A stretch of DNA of 64,000 nt from Orobanche coerulescens. Taxonomy: Eukaryota > Streptophyta > Magnoliopsida > Lamiales > Orobanchaceae. The position numbers and the translations under genes are program-made. Below the pieces are notes generated by a model that was not told the origin of the DNA, searched no databases, and was given only the letters and a program-made list of their open reading frames with translations. The stretch is taken from NCBI GenBank assembly GCA_033398695.1, contig CM065812.1, positions 136,034,858 through 136,098,857 of the forward strand, read 5' to 3'. Shown here one piece after another: positions 22,028-33,671 of this stretch; the stretch's first letter is position 1, and each line of letters starts with the position of its first letter.

Positions 22028-23045
22028 TGATGTGAATCGAGATATTATGAAGAACCCAGATGAGGACTTGAGCATGCCAACTGGACCAATAACGAGGTCC
22101 CGATCAAAGAAGTTCAAAAATAATTTATCGACACTCGTCATTGATATGTTTAAAAATAACTATGTTATCAAAGACAACAAATTCGTGAGTAGTATCGAAG
22201 TTGTTGAACAATTAGTTTTTCGTTTATTTTATCTTGGTGTATTTTAATTTGAGTTGTATTTATTGAGTTATATTTGTTATATTTTGAGTTGTATATAATC
22301 GAGTCATGTAATATTAAAGTCGAATACGATCGAAAAAGACGAACAAACAAACAAGGATGCAAATTCCCGCGCGTAAGGCTAACACGCAGCAGTCTCATAT
22401 TCTAGCCATAACTTACTGGTACGAAATCCGATTCATGTGATTCAAATGGCTTTGGAAAGCTAAGAAAGAGAGCTACAAATCTTATAAAGACTATAGGACC
22501 AAATTCGAAACCATTGGATCCCAGAAATGACAAAACCGATAGCATCAGATTTATGGTGACTTGTTGTCCTTGTTTTCACACCTTAAAGTCTTGGTCTTTG
22601 ATATTTTGTCCCCTAAACATGTGTTGACTGACTTTGTATCAGATTTTAATATCTTTGAATGTTGACTTTTCTATTTTGCAGGTTTCTTAGTTATTTTCTT
22701 GTTCACACTAGAGTTAGGTGTAAGATTTTGGCTATAAATAGCTTTGAAGTTTCATTGTAAGAGGACACCAAAGATTTTATGAAATTTAAGAGTATTTGTA
22801 TTAACAAACCTTTGTGAGTGCTTTCTTGTTTTGTTGAGTGTGTCTCCAAAATATCCATTGTGTGATTTATATACTCATCAAGTGCAATCTTGTTAGTATT
22901 TATATTCCACCCCTTCCGAGTTGCTACGGCATGTCACGTAGAGGTTTGGAAGTAAAGCCCCATTTTGCTTATTTTGGAAACATCCTGGGAACGAATTCAT
23001 CTAGCGGTGTTGGTTACCATAGCGTGTCATGTGGGGATCCCATGA
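22028..23045 (+). repeat. 3' LTR of the CRM-like element, including the polyprotein C-terminus
   Basis: 1018 bp, starting TGATGTGAATC and ending CCCATGA, followed by the TCAGC duplication. The first 200 bp encode a C-terminal tail with GPITRSRSKKFKNNLSTLVI, the position of the CR-type targeting motif in CRM elements. In this copy the stop seen in the 5' LTR copy is TTA, extending the frame by about ten codons. TATA box at 22732-22741. Confidence 0.85.
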
Positions 23046-24827
23046 TCAGCCATAATACTCAACAATGATAACGATCAAATCACATCGATAATTACATACC
23101 AATGAAATTACAAAGTAAGAATACTACCAATATAATCTTACCGTCATAACCTCACTAATTCGAGATAATCCTCATCAAAATAACCCTTACCATCTTGCAC
23201 ATCTCGTATTCTCGATTAACCAATGAACTCAAACATGACATCTATATTGTACCTCAAACAATACCCAAGATTCTCAAAACATCATCATAACTCACCAATA
23301 CGAAAATATACCAACTCTGACCAATTCAATCCATCAGATAACATCATCAAATCTCAACATGATAAATCGATGGTACATTAAAAGACAAGTACCAAGAAGG
23401 AGATACGGAACATACCTCAAGATATGCAATACCACGACAAATCATATCAGTCTAATCCGAGGTCAGATCAATACAACATATGGACCTGGTCCTACAAGAG
23501 ACCTACAATTGCATACTCACATGACGAAATCAATATGCCCACCACAATAACAACAATGTATACTCTTGGAAATCCGATGATCCAGCGCACACAGCATAGA
23601 TCCCAAGATGATCATATTAGATCAACACGAGGTGGATAACCAACAATATATATGCACAACAACAGATGGGTAATCCGATGATCCAGCGTTCACTGCATAG
23701 ATCCCAAGATGATCCCGTCGGACCAACATGAGGTGGAAAACCCATCCAACGATCCAGCGTACACAGCATAGATACCCAAGATGATCCCGTCTGACCCACA
23801 CGAGGTGGACATACAACAACAATGCATAAATTCATGTTAACAACAATACATGAATGTATCACAACATCATCGACACAAAATGACAAAAACGATTAGTGAT
23901 TTGCCCCGAGTCCTTCGAGAGCAATCTCAATGTCAAAACCATCACTAACAATTATCCTCAATATTCGACGATCCAAAGTATCACAGACTGTAGATAACTC
24001 ATATCCTCGTCTTTACCATAATGTATTCTCGATACCCAAGTACACCAATAACAAATGTAAATCGTATACATTATGATTTAATTCCTAGAATCGTAAAACA
24101 ACATACAATCTAAATCTCCAGAGTTCACAATAATAATCATTGTTATATGCATTATAAACGAAATGAAACTGCATTCATTAAATATTATAAAATGTGCAAG
24201 TAATAACTTACCTCGATACCGATACGACGATAGTGAAGCCGTTACCAAGTCTTCGCCGTCGTCTACAAGCTCCTCGGCCCTGACCAATGCAATCCACGAG
24301 CATCCTCGAACTCGACCGCAAGGCACGATTCTTATCAATGATATTATCACAACCTATGCCGAAAGTTGCCGACCACGGGACCCACCCATCGATCACAGCC
24401 TAATCCTTCCTGATATGACCTTACGTACGTTAACTGTCCTTCTTAACATACGTAAGCTTTATGCACCTTACGTAAATTAACTATCCTTCTTAACGTACAT
24501 AAGCCTTGTGTATTAGCGTACGCTAAGTCCTTACTTTAGAGTACGTTAATCAGGCTATACTCAGCCAATTCCAACTGTTCTTGTCTGTTGTCTCAATATA
24601 CCGGATACGTATACATGACATACTGAGTACATATATTCATTCCAATAATATTCTCATACGATACATAATACTCTAAAGTGCGATTGTCGACCAACTACGA
24701 CAATTATACTAATACAACTGTCTTAGTCATTCAATTATTTTATCCATACTATACAGATTCCACATTATACAATATAACTCGGATAAAATATCATTAAACA
24801 ACCATAGTAGAATTTCAGGATATTACA
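23046..24827 (-). repeat. Left (3') LTR of the LARD-like element, second part
   Basis: Continues the LTR interrupted at 2448; begins with the TCAGC duplication and ends GGATATTACA. It matches 27787-29130 and then 31090-31557 of the right LTR. About 1.9 kb present in the right LTR (29130-31085) is absent, the junction lying at CACAACCTATGCCGAAAGTTG near 24355. Confidence 0.85.
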
Positions 24828-26239
24828 ATTTACCCCACTTAAAATAAGTTTCGTCCTCGAAACTTGCAATCCGGTCACAACCAAAAGTTCAACCACAAAA
24901 TCCAGAATCATCATGAAACCGATCAATCATCATCATTAACGAATAACCAAAACAGTATACTTACAAATGCGTGAAGTCGATATCTCCTACGATACTAGCA
25001 AATGATCCCACTTTAAAGCCTCAATACTCCTACAATCACAATTTCGTGTATTTCAACAAAATACATCATTATAACTCAATTATGGAATAATCCATCCATG
25101 TCAAAGTCTGTCTGTCTGATCGCACAATCAAGTCTCAATCCTGATAATAACCAATAATACACGATACATCTGTGAAACAACTGCCCAAAACAACGGTAAC
25201 AAATCCCAAAACATCGACACAAAGTCCGAACGCTCATACGATCAATAACAATGATCAACCAATAAATTAATCGAGAATATCATCGACATGATAAACTCCA
25301 ATACGACCAACCAAAGGTCAAAACACAACCGAGAATATCATCCACATGATAAACTCTAATACTACCAATGAACGATCAACAATAACCGAGAATACCCTCA
25401 CACGGTAAGCTCCAACACGATCAACACAGAACCATAGGGACATATATACGAAAGAATAAACTTCTCAAAACGTTACACAAATTACATACAGTGGATCTCA
25501 AAGAAACATGCCCAACTGTTGAACATACCCCTCGGTGTATGAACAACCAGTCACAATTCGTCGAACATACCCAATCATACTCCAATCAATATGGCTCAAA
25601 AGTCAAAAATGACTATAGCAAAATCACGCTACTACCACACCAATAGATCTACATAGCATATATGCGCCAGTTTACAAAACCCGATGTTCCAAAATAATAT
25701 TCTATACTGAATCTACAACACGCGACATATTTCTCTTATCTGATCAACCAACCGGCCATCGCTGGATAACCAAACTACCATACTGAAATCCGGATCTCTT
25801 TTCATTGCACCATTGATGTGTTACCGGTTTGTGAGTCTCACCCAGAACTTCACCTTGATATGCATTATGTACTACATTTGTACTTATACCAATCGCATTT
25901 CCATAACAACTTGAAATCATATAATTTTATCAATAAAAGTCCATTTCCGAAAGTTCTTTTCAATAATTTCAAAACTCAAAACATGTATATATTCGTAAGA
26001 CTAAAAAAAATCAATTTTCGAAAAGTTAAACCGGCTCACTCATGTCAATTTCTTGATGACAATTCTTTTTGAATACACACGATTAAATAAAATGAAATTA
26101 TGCAAATGATTGACCACATCCATACTCCTGCATAACAATTCCGCTCGTCACCAATTCCACTAACATTCGGTCGGAAAATCACATGATAGAATCCAAAATC
26201 TTATTGTGTAGACTTTGTTAAAATCATCTTTTCCACATA

Positions 26240-26560
26240 TGACTTGTTATATCGACCATTGATGAAACACGTTTTTTTTTTTAAAAACAACAATACTGTC
26301 TCTCAACTATGTCATGATGAACCACGTTTTTTTTTCAAAACAACAATATTGTCTCTCAAAATAAATTTAAGAAAAAAAATACATTTTCATGACAATACTG
26401 TCATGATGAAACACGTTTTTTTTAAAAACAACAATAGTATCTCTCAAAATAAATTTAAGAAAAAAATACATTTTCATGACACACATTTTTAAAAACAACA
26501 ATACTATCTCTCAAAATAAATTTAAGAAAAAAATTATATTTTCATGACAGCGAGCAAAAT
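26240..26560. repeat. Tandem repeat, about 80-bp unit, four copies
   Basis: Units contain CATGATGAAACACG, a T run, AAAACAACAATACT, CTCTCAAAATAAATTTAAG and TACATTTTCATGACA. A two-copy repeat of about 65 bp (ATATTCTTCCGAATGTTTC) lies at 26795-26900. Confidence 0.85.
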
Positions 26561-27259
26561 AGTTTACTCAAAATATCATGTTGAAAAGTATCATTTTCAA
26601 ATGTTCAACAATAGTTTAGTGTATCTCAAAATGAACTAGCATGACTACATGTTCCTCTCAATAATCCACAACATTTCTCCCAAATGCACAACTCTGTTTT
26701 CCAAGTTTACCCGACCTATTGGTTTTCCATAACCATAGTTTCTCAAGATCATCGGTTCTGTCCCAACTATTATATTCTGCTACCTCATATAATAATAACA
26801 CAAAATATTCTTCCGAATGTTTCTCAAAGTACATCAACTTATACCTCATACAATAACACATAATATTCTTCCGAATGTTTCTCAAAATACATCAACTTAT
26901 AACCGCAAATAACCTCAATGATATCCAAAAATCTAAATACTTACAAATTATGAAGCTGCCGATTCTCCGTGATATTGGCACACGTCTCAACTCTAGAATA
27001 TACTCGATACAGATATTTTGAAAACATATATTTTGCAAAATCAGTTCAACTCAAAATACGACACATCTCTTTCCAAAGAATCGCGTTAATACCATTTGGA
27101 TGAGTTTAAAACAATCACAGTACCACACTGGTAAACCACATAACACACAAGCCCGAGTGAACAACAAAAAAGAACTCAGGGCTCTAATAATTGTCAACCG
27201 ACAACTCAAATGACGTGACAAAAACACAACTCGACTCGACACGACAGCCTAGGTTTTCA

Positions 27260-27278
27260 CAACCTGGCTCCGACACCA
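27260..27278 (-). other. Primer-binding site of the LARD-like element
   Basis: Minus strand TGGTGTCGGAGCCAGGTTG lies five bases inside the right LTR. It matches plant initiator tRNA-Met (TGGTATCAGAGCCAGGTT) at all but two of its first 18 bases. It shows that the right LTR is the 5' LTR. Confidence 0.85.
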
Positions 27279-29830
27279 TATTCTGTAACACCCCCAGAGC
27301 CATCCGGGAATATTACAGCACCGTAGGCCACGAAACGGAACCCACAAGGCTAAAAGACATTTTTACAAACATTTAAAATACGTCTAAGCGGCGTTGACGG
27401 TAATACCTTTTTAAAAATATTCAAAGACTTTATAAAATATATTTATCAGTACCGTCGTAGAATCTCATTTGAAAGTACAAGGCCAAACGCCAAAACTCAA
27501 CAGTTTCAAAAATACATGTTAAGCCACCGCTTGCATGTATCAACAAAATAGTTTAGAAAATGATTTTCCAAAATAAATCCAAGTTCGTAAACTACTAACA
27601 ACCCATTTAAAACACACTCGCAACGGATATAACAAATAACTAAAAATACTTTTGCAGTGGAAAAAAGACAACTAGTCCAAGTATTCAATTCATAAACACA
27701 CGCCATACCAGTATCCTCTGGGAAGCTTATCTCTTCACGACCGCTACAAGCTCGATATCCCAAGAACCTAAAATAAAGTCCATATTGGGGTCAGTCATAA
27801 TACTTAGCAATGATAACAATCACATCACACCGATAATTACATACCAATGAAATTACAAAGTAAGAATACTACCAATGTAATCTTACCGTCATAACCTCAC
27901 CAATTCGCGATAATCCTCATCAAAATAACCCTTACCATATTGCACATCTTGTATTCTCGATTAACCAATGAACTCAAACACGACATCTATAATGTACCTC
28001 AAACAATACCCAAGATTCTCAAAACATCATCATAACTCACCAATACGGAAATATACCAACTTGACCAATTCAATCCATCAGATAACATCATCAAATCTCA
28101 ACATGATAAATCGATGGTCCACTAAAAGACAAGTACTAAGAAGGAGATACGGAACATACCTCAATATATGCAATGCCACGACAAGTCATGCCAGTCTAAT
28201 TCGAGGTCAGATCAATACAACATACGGACCTGGTCCTACAAGAGACCTACAAATGCATACTCACATGAAAACATCAATATGCCACAACAATAACAACAAT
28301 GTATACTCTAGGAAATCCGATGATCCAGCGCACACAGCATAGATCCAAGATGATCATGTTAGATCAACACGAGGTGGATAACCACAATATACATATGCAT
28401 AACAACACATGGGTAATCCGATGATCCAGCGTTCACTGCATAGATTCCAAGATGACCCCGTCGGACCAACACGAGGTGAAAAAGCCATCCAACGATCCAG
28501 CACATACAACATAGATACCCAAGATGATCCCGTCGGAGCAACACGAGGTGGACATACAACAACAATGCACAAATGCATGTTAACAACAATACATAAATGC
28601 ACGACAACAACAATACATGAATGTATCACAACATGATCGACACAAAATGACAAAAAATAATTAGAGTATTTGCCCTGAGTCCTTCGAGAGCAATCTCAAT
28701 GTCAAAACCATCACTAACAATTATCCTCAATATTCGACGATCCAAAGTATCACAGACTGTAGATAAGTCATATCCTCATCTTTACCATAATGTATCCTCG
28801 ATACCCAAGTATACCAATAACAAATGTAAATCGTATACCTTATGATTTAATTCCCAAAATTGGAAAACAACATGCAATCTAAATCTCCAGAGTTCACAAT
28901 AATAATCATTGCTATATTCATTATAAACGAAATGAAACCAAAACCATTCATTAAATATTATAAATTGTGCAAGTAATAACTTGCCTCGATACCGATACGA
29001 CGATAGTGAAGCCGTTACCAATTCTTCGTCGTCGTCTACAAGCTCCTCGGCCCTGACCAATGCAATCCACGAGCATCCTCGAACTCGACCGCAAGGCACG
29101 GTTCTTATCAACGATATTATCACAACCTATTGTAATAATCAATTAAGAACAATCCGATAACAATCAACAACCGACATAACCAACCAATCAAACTTAACGG
29201 TTCAACGGTATCTCGATTAAACATAAATCCGAACAGCCCAAATCAATCAATCACGAATCCATAACCACAATATGACTCTATAATCCCATAATCATATCAA
29301 CAATCAATTCAAACAAGGGTCTTAATATTCTCGATTCCAATTTCAACCTTACATATGAATTAACAAGATTCCTTCTTGTGCATACTCGTAAATTCATAGA
29401 AAAATAATTACCGGTTATTATCGTCAATCCGAACTATCCAAATAGCTCAATATCATGAATAATCGTAATCCAACGTTAACCATAACTTCTCCAGACTCAA
29501 CCTCATATCATGATTCATTACTCATCGAGAACATACGAAAACGGACACTACAATCAACGCAATATTGGTTCTAACCATCAATGAAAAATGTTCATAATCA
29601 AAACCAAGAACACCATGATTCCATAATCATGTTCATAACTACAACATAATCATATATATATATATATAATATATGCACATATCATCATATCATCATCTTC
29701 CTCAACTCAAGCTCCATGAAACTTCATGAATCATCACAACATTTTCATAAACTATCATTACACGAATTAATAATCAAAAATAACATCAAAACCCGAAAAT
29801 AAAGAGAGGATTAACCAACATACCTCAAGA

Positions 29831-30416
29831 AGATGAATAACACAATCAAACACCTCAAGAATCAATAATATCTTCATATCTCAAGCTCCATGCCATCAAG
29901 CTCATAATCAAGTTAGAAGAGCCAAAAATCTATCTTGGATGGTTGAAGGGCGAAAAATAAAGTGAACATCTCCAAAAATGCCAAAGTGACGGGTCTCACA
30001 TATTTATATAAACTCATACCTTACGTACGCTACATGAACTCCATAGCGTACGTAACAATCATTACGTACGTTATCCAACCTCGATAGTGTACATAATGAC
30101 AGTCCGGAAGCTACTGTCTAAATTCGTTCGATGGCTTACATACGTAAGGCCCATGCCATAACGTACGTAACTTCGGGTTGACTTGGTACAGTATGATACT
30201 CATTTAACGTATGTAATGGTCTATTCATAATGTACGTAAATCTCTCCGTTGACTCGCCTGTCCACATATGCGCCGAAAGTTGCCGACCACGGGACCACCC
30301 ATTGATCACAGCCTGATCCTGCCTGATATGACCTTACGTATGTTAACTGTCCTTCTTAACATACGTAAGCTTTGTGCACCTTACGTATGTTAACTATCCT
30401 TCTTAACGTACGTAAG
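29831..30416. repeat. 586-bp direct repeat, copy 1 (copy 2 at 30649-31234)
   Basis: Begins AGATGAATAACACAATCAAA and ends TTAACGTACGTAAG. The second copy is offset by exactly 818 bp at both ends. Few mismatches are seen by eye, so the duplication is recent. Each copy holds about twelve TWRCGYRCGYWA-type palindromes. Confidence 0.9.
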
Positions 30417-30648
30417 ACTTTGATGGACGATCGGCTCTGTTCGGGGCGTAGGTCGGTTGTCCTTAGCCGGGCACTAGAGTCGATCGCCGGACGCCAAAGG
30501 GCGATCGCCTTAGGAGTCGATCGCTAGGTACTTGATGGTGGTCTGGTATCTTCGATTAGGCGAGTTTGCCATAGTTTGATTGATATTGGACTCGGTCGCT
30601 CGGCCTTGTAGTCGATCGCCTGTCGAGGTGAATAAATCTCGATACAAC
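30417..30648. other. 232-bp GC-richer spacer with CGATCGCC motifs
   Basis: Found only between the two 586-bp copies. It has GTCGATCGCC or close variants at about 30479, 30509, 30518 and 30610, and is absent from the left LTR. It looks like inserted foreign sequence, perhaps a piece of another LTR. No coding potential seen. Confidence 0.6.
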
Positions 30649-31557
30649 AGATGAATAACACAATCAAACACCTCAAGAATCAATAATATCTTCATATCTC
30701 AAGCTCCATGCCATCAAGCTCATAATCAAGTTAGAAGAGCCAAAAATCCATCTTGGATGGTTGAAGGGCGAAAAATGAAGTGAACATCTCCAAAAATACC
30801 AAAGTGACGGGTCTCACATATTTATATAAACTCATACCTTACGTACGCTACATGAACTCCATAGCGTACGTAACAATCATTACGTACGTTATTCAACCTC
30901 GATAGTGTACATAATGACAGTCCGGAAGCTACTGTCTAAATTCGTTCGATGGCTTACGTACGTAAGGCCCATGCCATAACGTACGTAACTTCGGGTTGAC
31001 TTGGTACAGTATGATACTCATTTAACGTACGTAATGGTCTATTCATAATGTACGTAAATCTCTACGTTGACTCGCCTGTCCACATATGCGTCGAAAGTTG
31101 CCGACCACGGGACCACCCATTGATCACAGCCTGATCCTGCCTGATATGACCTTACGTATGTTAACTGTCCTTCTTAACATACGTAAGCTTTGTGCACCTT
31201 ACGTACGTTAACTATCCTTCTTAACGTACGTAAGCCTTGTGTATTAGTGTACGCTAAGTCCTTACTTTACCGTACGTTAATCAGGCTATACTCAGCCAAT
31301 TCCAACTATTCTTGTTTGTTGTCTCAATATACTGGATACGTATACATGACATACTGAGTACATATATTCATTCCAATAATATTCTCATACGATACATAAT
31401 ATCCTCAAATACAATTGTCGACCAACTACGACAATTCTAGTAATACAACTGTCTTAGTCATTCAATTATTTTATCCATACTGTACAGATTCCACACTGTA
31501 CAATATAACTCGTATAAAATATCATTAAACAACCATATTAGAATTTCAGGATATTAC

Positions 31558-31993
31558 GAAGAGCATACTTTACCTATCCTATGCAATGTCTAACCGCAGT
31601 AACTATCACCAAATCAAACTCTGTGTAAGATGTATGCTGTTGGATCGTCAAATCTCGTTCATGTTGGAGATTTTTGGAAAATGGACTTATAAGGGCTATT
31701 TAAAGTCCGATTTGAGGCGTCATTTTGAGTAGGATCGATGATGAAACAATGTCGAGATTCATTTGGAATATGTAGTGCTCCGCAAGAGCTTTCCAAAATA
31801 TGCAAAAACACTCAAAATGAAGGAGGATGAATGAGCATTATTGCTCCAAATTGAACTCCTTAGAAATGGGTGTGGGATTTTGTCCCACATTAGAAAAGAG
31901 TAGAAAGATTTTTTGTGCATATAAGACTATATGCGCAAACACTAGTTCACCAACAAAATTGTAGAGGCATGAGGGGATGTCTGACTGGGCGGT

Positions 31994-32037
<44 letters not shown>

Positions 32038-32471
32038 GTCCGTCCGTCCGGCCGGTCTCGTCTCGTCTTGAGTCGGGTCGGATCGGATTGAAGGGCGATT
32101 TGAAAAAAATGTTTCGGCATCTAATAGTTATCTTTTTACTGTAATTTATTTGCCAACCGCCTCATTATCTATCAGTGAATCGAGGTGTTGTTATCTTAGG
32201 AGGCAGATGCTATACAGTAGTGAGGACGAATTTACTTTAAGAAGAGAAATCTTCTGGACTCAACATCAACATATTGCGATCATTTACTTTTGTTAAATTG
32301 TTTACTGTTAGGAATTAACGGTTGTTTAACGGAGTTATATTTTAATCTGGGCTTTATTTTGTTTATTCAAGTGAAGTGTTCCAACAAACTGAACTGAAAT
32401 CCAAATCTCCATCAAAGTAGATGGAATCCCATTAGAACTTGGGGTTCCGGAGGTTTCAAGGAGGTTATGAA
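31558..32471. other. Unassigned sequence, possibly an LTR fragment
   Basis: No gene recognised. TGTGGGATTTTGTCCCACATTA near 31870 with a following purine stretch is reminiscent of copia LTR promoters, but no partner or border is seen. It contains a (CA)n(TA)n microsatellite at 31993-32037. Confidence 0.4.
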
Positions 32472-33663
32472 TAGGGGTGAAAACGGATCGGATACGGGCG
32501 GATAGTGCCCCTCCCGTATCCTAACCCATATTTTTCTCTCGGATTCGGAGTCGGATACGGGAAGGCCGGATACGGATACGAATTCGGATTATTCGGGATA
32601 CGGACACGGACGGATACGGGGCGGATTCGGGCGGATTCGAATAAATATAATCGGATAATACGTGTCATACAAAAATCGTTTGGAAGTGATTACGGCGTAT
32701 AAAAAAACTACCTACACAATATTTCATAAAAGTTCTAATGCAAACTATAGTAATTTTTTAAAAATTGTTTCATAATAAGGTTCCTCATTTTTACTTATTC
32801 ATCTCTCCCATAAAAAACATAAGCTCCATACTTAGCAAAGACTAAAAAGTGGTAATTTAATTGTTTTTAACAATTATTATAATATATATAATTGCCCCTC
32901 TATTTACTTGAATAGAACATTTCTTTTAAAATACATTTCATATGAAACAAATAGCTTATAAGTTAGTATTAAAGTGTTTGGCTAATACATTTCTTTTAAA
33001 AAAATTTGAAAATAATTTTTTTCGAAATATAATTTTTTCCAGAAAATAATTTTTTTATTTTTCTAAAAAAGTATTTTTTATTTTTTCAAAAAATATAGAA
33101 AATCAAGAAACTAATTTTATTTTTTCCATAAAATATTTTTTTTCGAAAAAATATTTTTTTGCCAAAAAATAATTTTTTCTCCAGAAAATATTTTTTTAAT
33201 TTTTTTCGAAGAAATAAAAATTTCCATAAATAATGTTTTTTTCGAAAAGATAATTTTTTTCCTAGAAAATATTTTTTTTTCGAAAAATAATATATTTTTC
33301 CAGAAAAGACTTTTTTTTGAAAAAAATATTTTTTTCTTGAAAGTTTGAAAATTTATTACACTTAAGTCCATATATATATAATAAAGTATATTTAAGATTT
33401 AAAAATATGGATATCCAGATTTATTATCCAGATTAGTATCCGAATTTATTATCCGGATTGGTATCCGGATAATATCCGATAAAATATGGGAAAACTTGGA
33501 TACGGGCGGATATTGCATTATCCGAATTCGAACCCGTATCCGAATTCAACTATCCGAATCCGTATCCGAATCCGACCGGATACCTATTTTTCATCCCGAA
33601 TTCGATCCCGATCGGATACGGCTCCGGATCGGGCGGGAAATATCCGCCCAGTTTTCACCCCTA
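32472..33663. mobile_element. Non-autonomous hAT-like element, 1.19 kb
   Basis: Inverted termini TAGGGGTGAAAAC and GTTTTCACCCCTA, with a perfect 8-bp duplication GTTATGAA on both sides (32464-32471 and 33664-33671). An 8-bp target and TAGGGGTG-type ends are hAT hallmarks. Subterminal regions are packed with GGATACGG/TATCCG repeats (32490-32650 and 33400-33640). The centre is AT-rich with repeated TTTTTTCGAAAAA and TTTTTCCAGAAAAT units (33000-33345). No transposase. Confidence 0.9.
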
Positions 33664-33671
33664 GTTATGAA

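Larger units (their letters stand above)
2449..23045 (+). mobile_element. Ty3/gypsy chromovirus, CRM-like, with two nested insertions
   Basis: Bounded by two 1018-bp LTRs (2449-3466 and 22028-23045) and flanked by TCAGC on both sides (2444-2448 and 23046-23050). A degenerate initiator-Met primer-binding site follows the 5' LTR; a G-rich purine tract precedes the 3' LTR. Gag, protease, RT, RNase H and integrase follow in gypsy order. Known: the gag and RT signatures, the end of integrase and a C-terminus reading into the 3' LTR (GPITRSRSKKF) are typical of CRM-clade centromeric chromoviruses; clade assignment is by memory of motifs, not by tree. The element is decayed by many stop codons and by the CACTA (5802-9427) and Tekay (12384-22023) insertions. 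Confidence 0.85.
24828..27283 (-). mobile_element. Internal region of the LARD-like element
   Basis: The left edge has ATTTACCCCACTT, a polypurine tract on the minus strand. 25080-25440 resembles the reversed 1-1400 segment, including three diverged 54-bp repeats. 26240-26560 is an array of about 80-bp units. No gag, protease, RT or integrase motif is visible in any frame. The short frames present look like chance. Confidence 0.65.
2036..31557 (-). mobile_element. Large non-coding LTR element (LARD-like), minus orientation, split by nested insertions
   Basis: The right LTR (27284-31557) begins TGTAACACCCCC and the left LTR ends ATATTACA at 24827. In coding orientation these are the 5' and 3' LTRs. 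A primer-binding site lies next to the right LTR and a purine-rich tract next to the left one. The left LTR is interrupted at 2448/23046 by a gypsy element; the two halves rejoin to match the right LTR around 27787. The internal region is only about 2.5 kb and shows no gag, RT or integrase motif. Known: large non-autonomous derivatives with long LTRs are called LARDs. A decayed Tekay-related element with a deleted interior is the alternative. The first 100 bp of the left LTR are missing, so target duplication cannot be checked. Confidence 0.7.
27284..31557 (-). repeat. Right (5') LTR of the LARD-like element
   Basis: About 4.27 kb, from TGTAACACCCCCAG to GGATATTAC. It contains a 586-bp duplication (29831-30416 and 30649-31234) around a 232-bp spacer, and many palindromes of the TTACGTACGTAA type. 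No coding sequence seen. The final base is G where the left LTR has A, so the exact border is 31557 or 31558. Confidence 0.8.

Noticed and set aside
24163..24480. 105-codon plus frame and 90-codon minus frame around 24078-24350
   Set aside because: Inside the LTR of the LARD-like element and duplicated at 28782-29142 with disruptions; no domain.
33117..33371. Lys/Phe-rich 84-codon minus frame
   Set aside because: Comes from TTTTTTCGAAAAA-type repeats in the hAT-like element.
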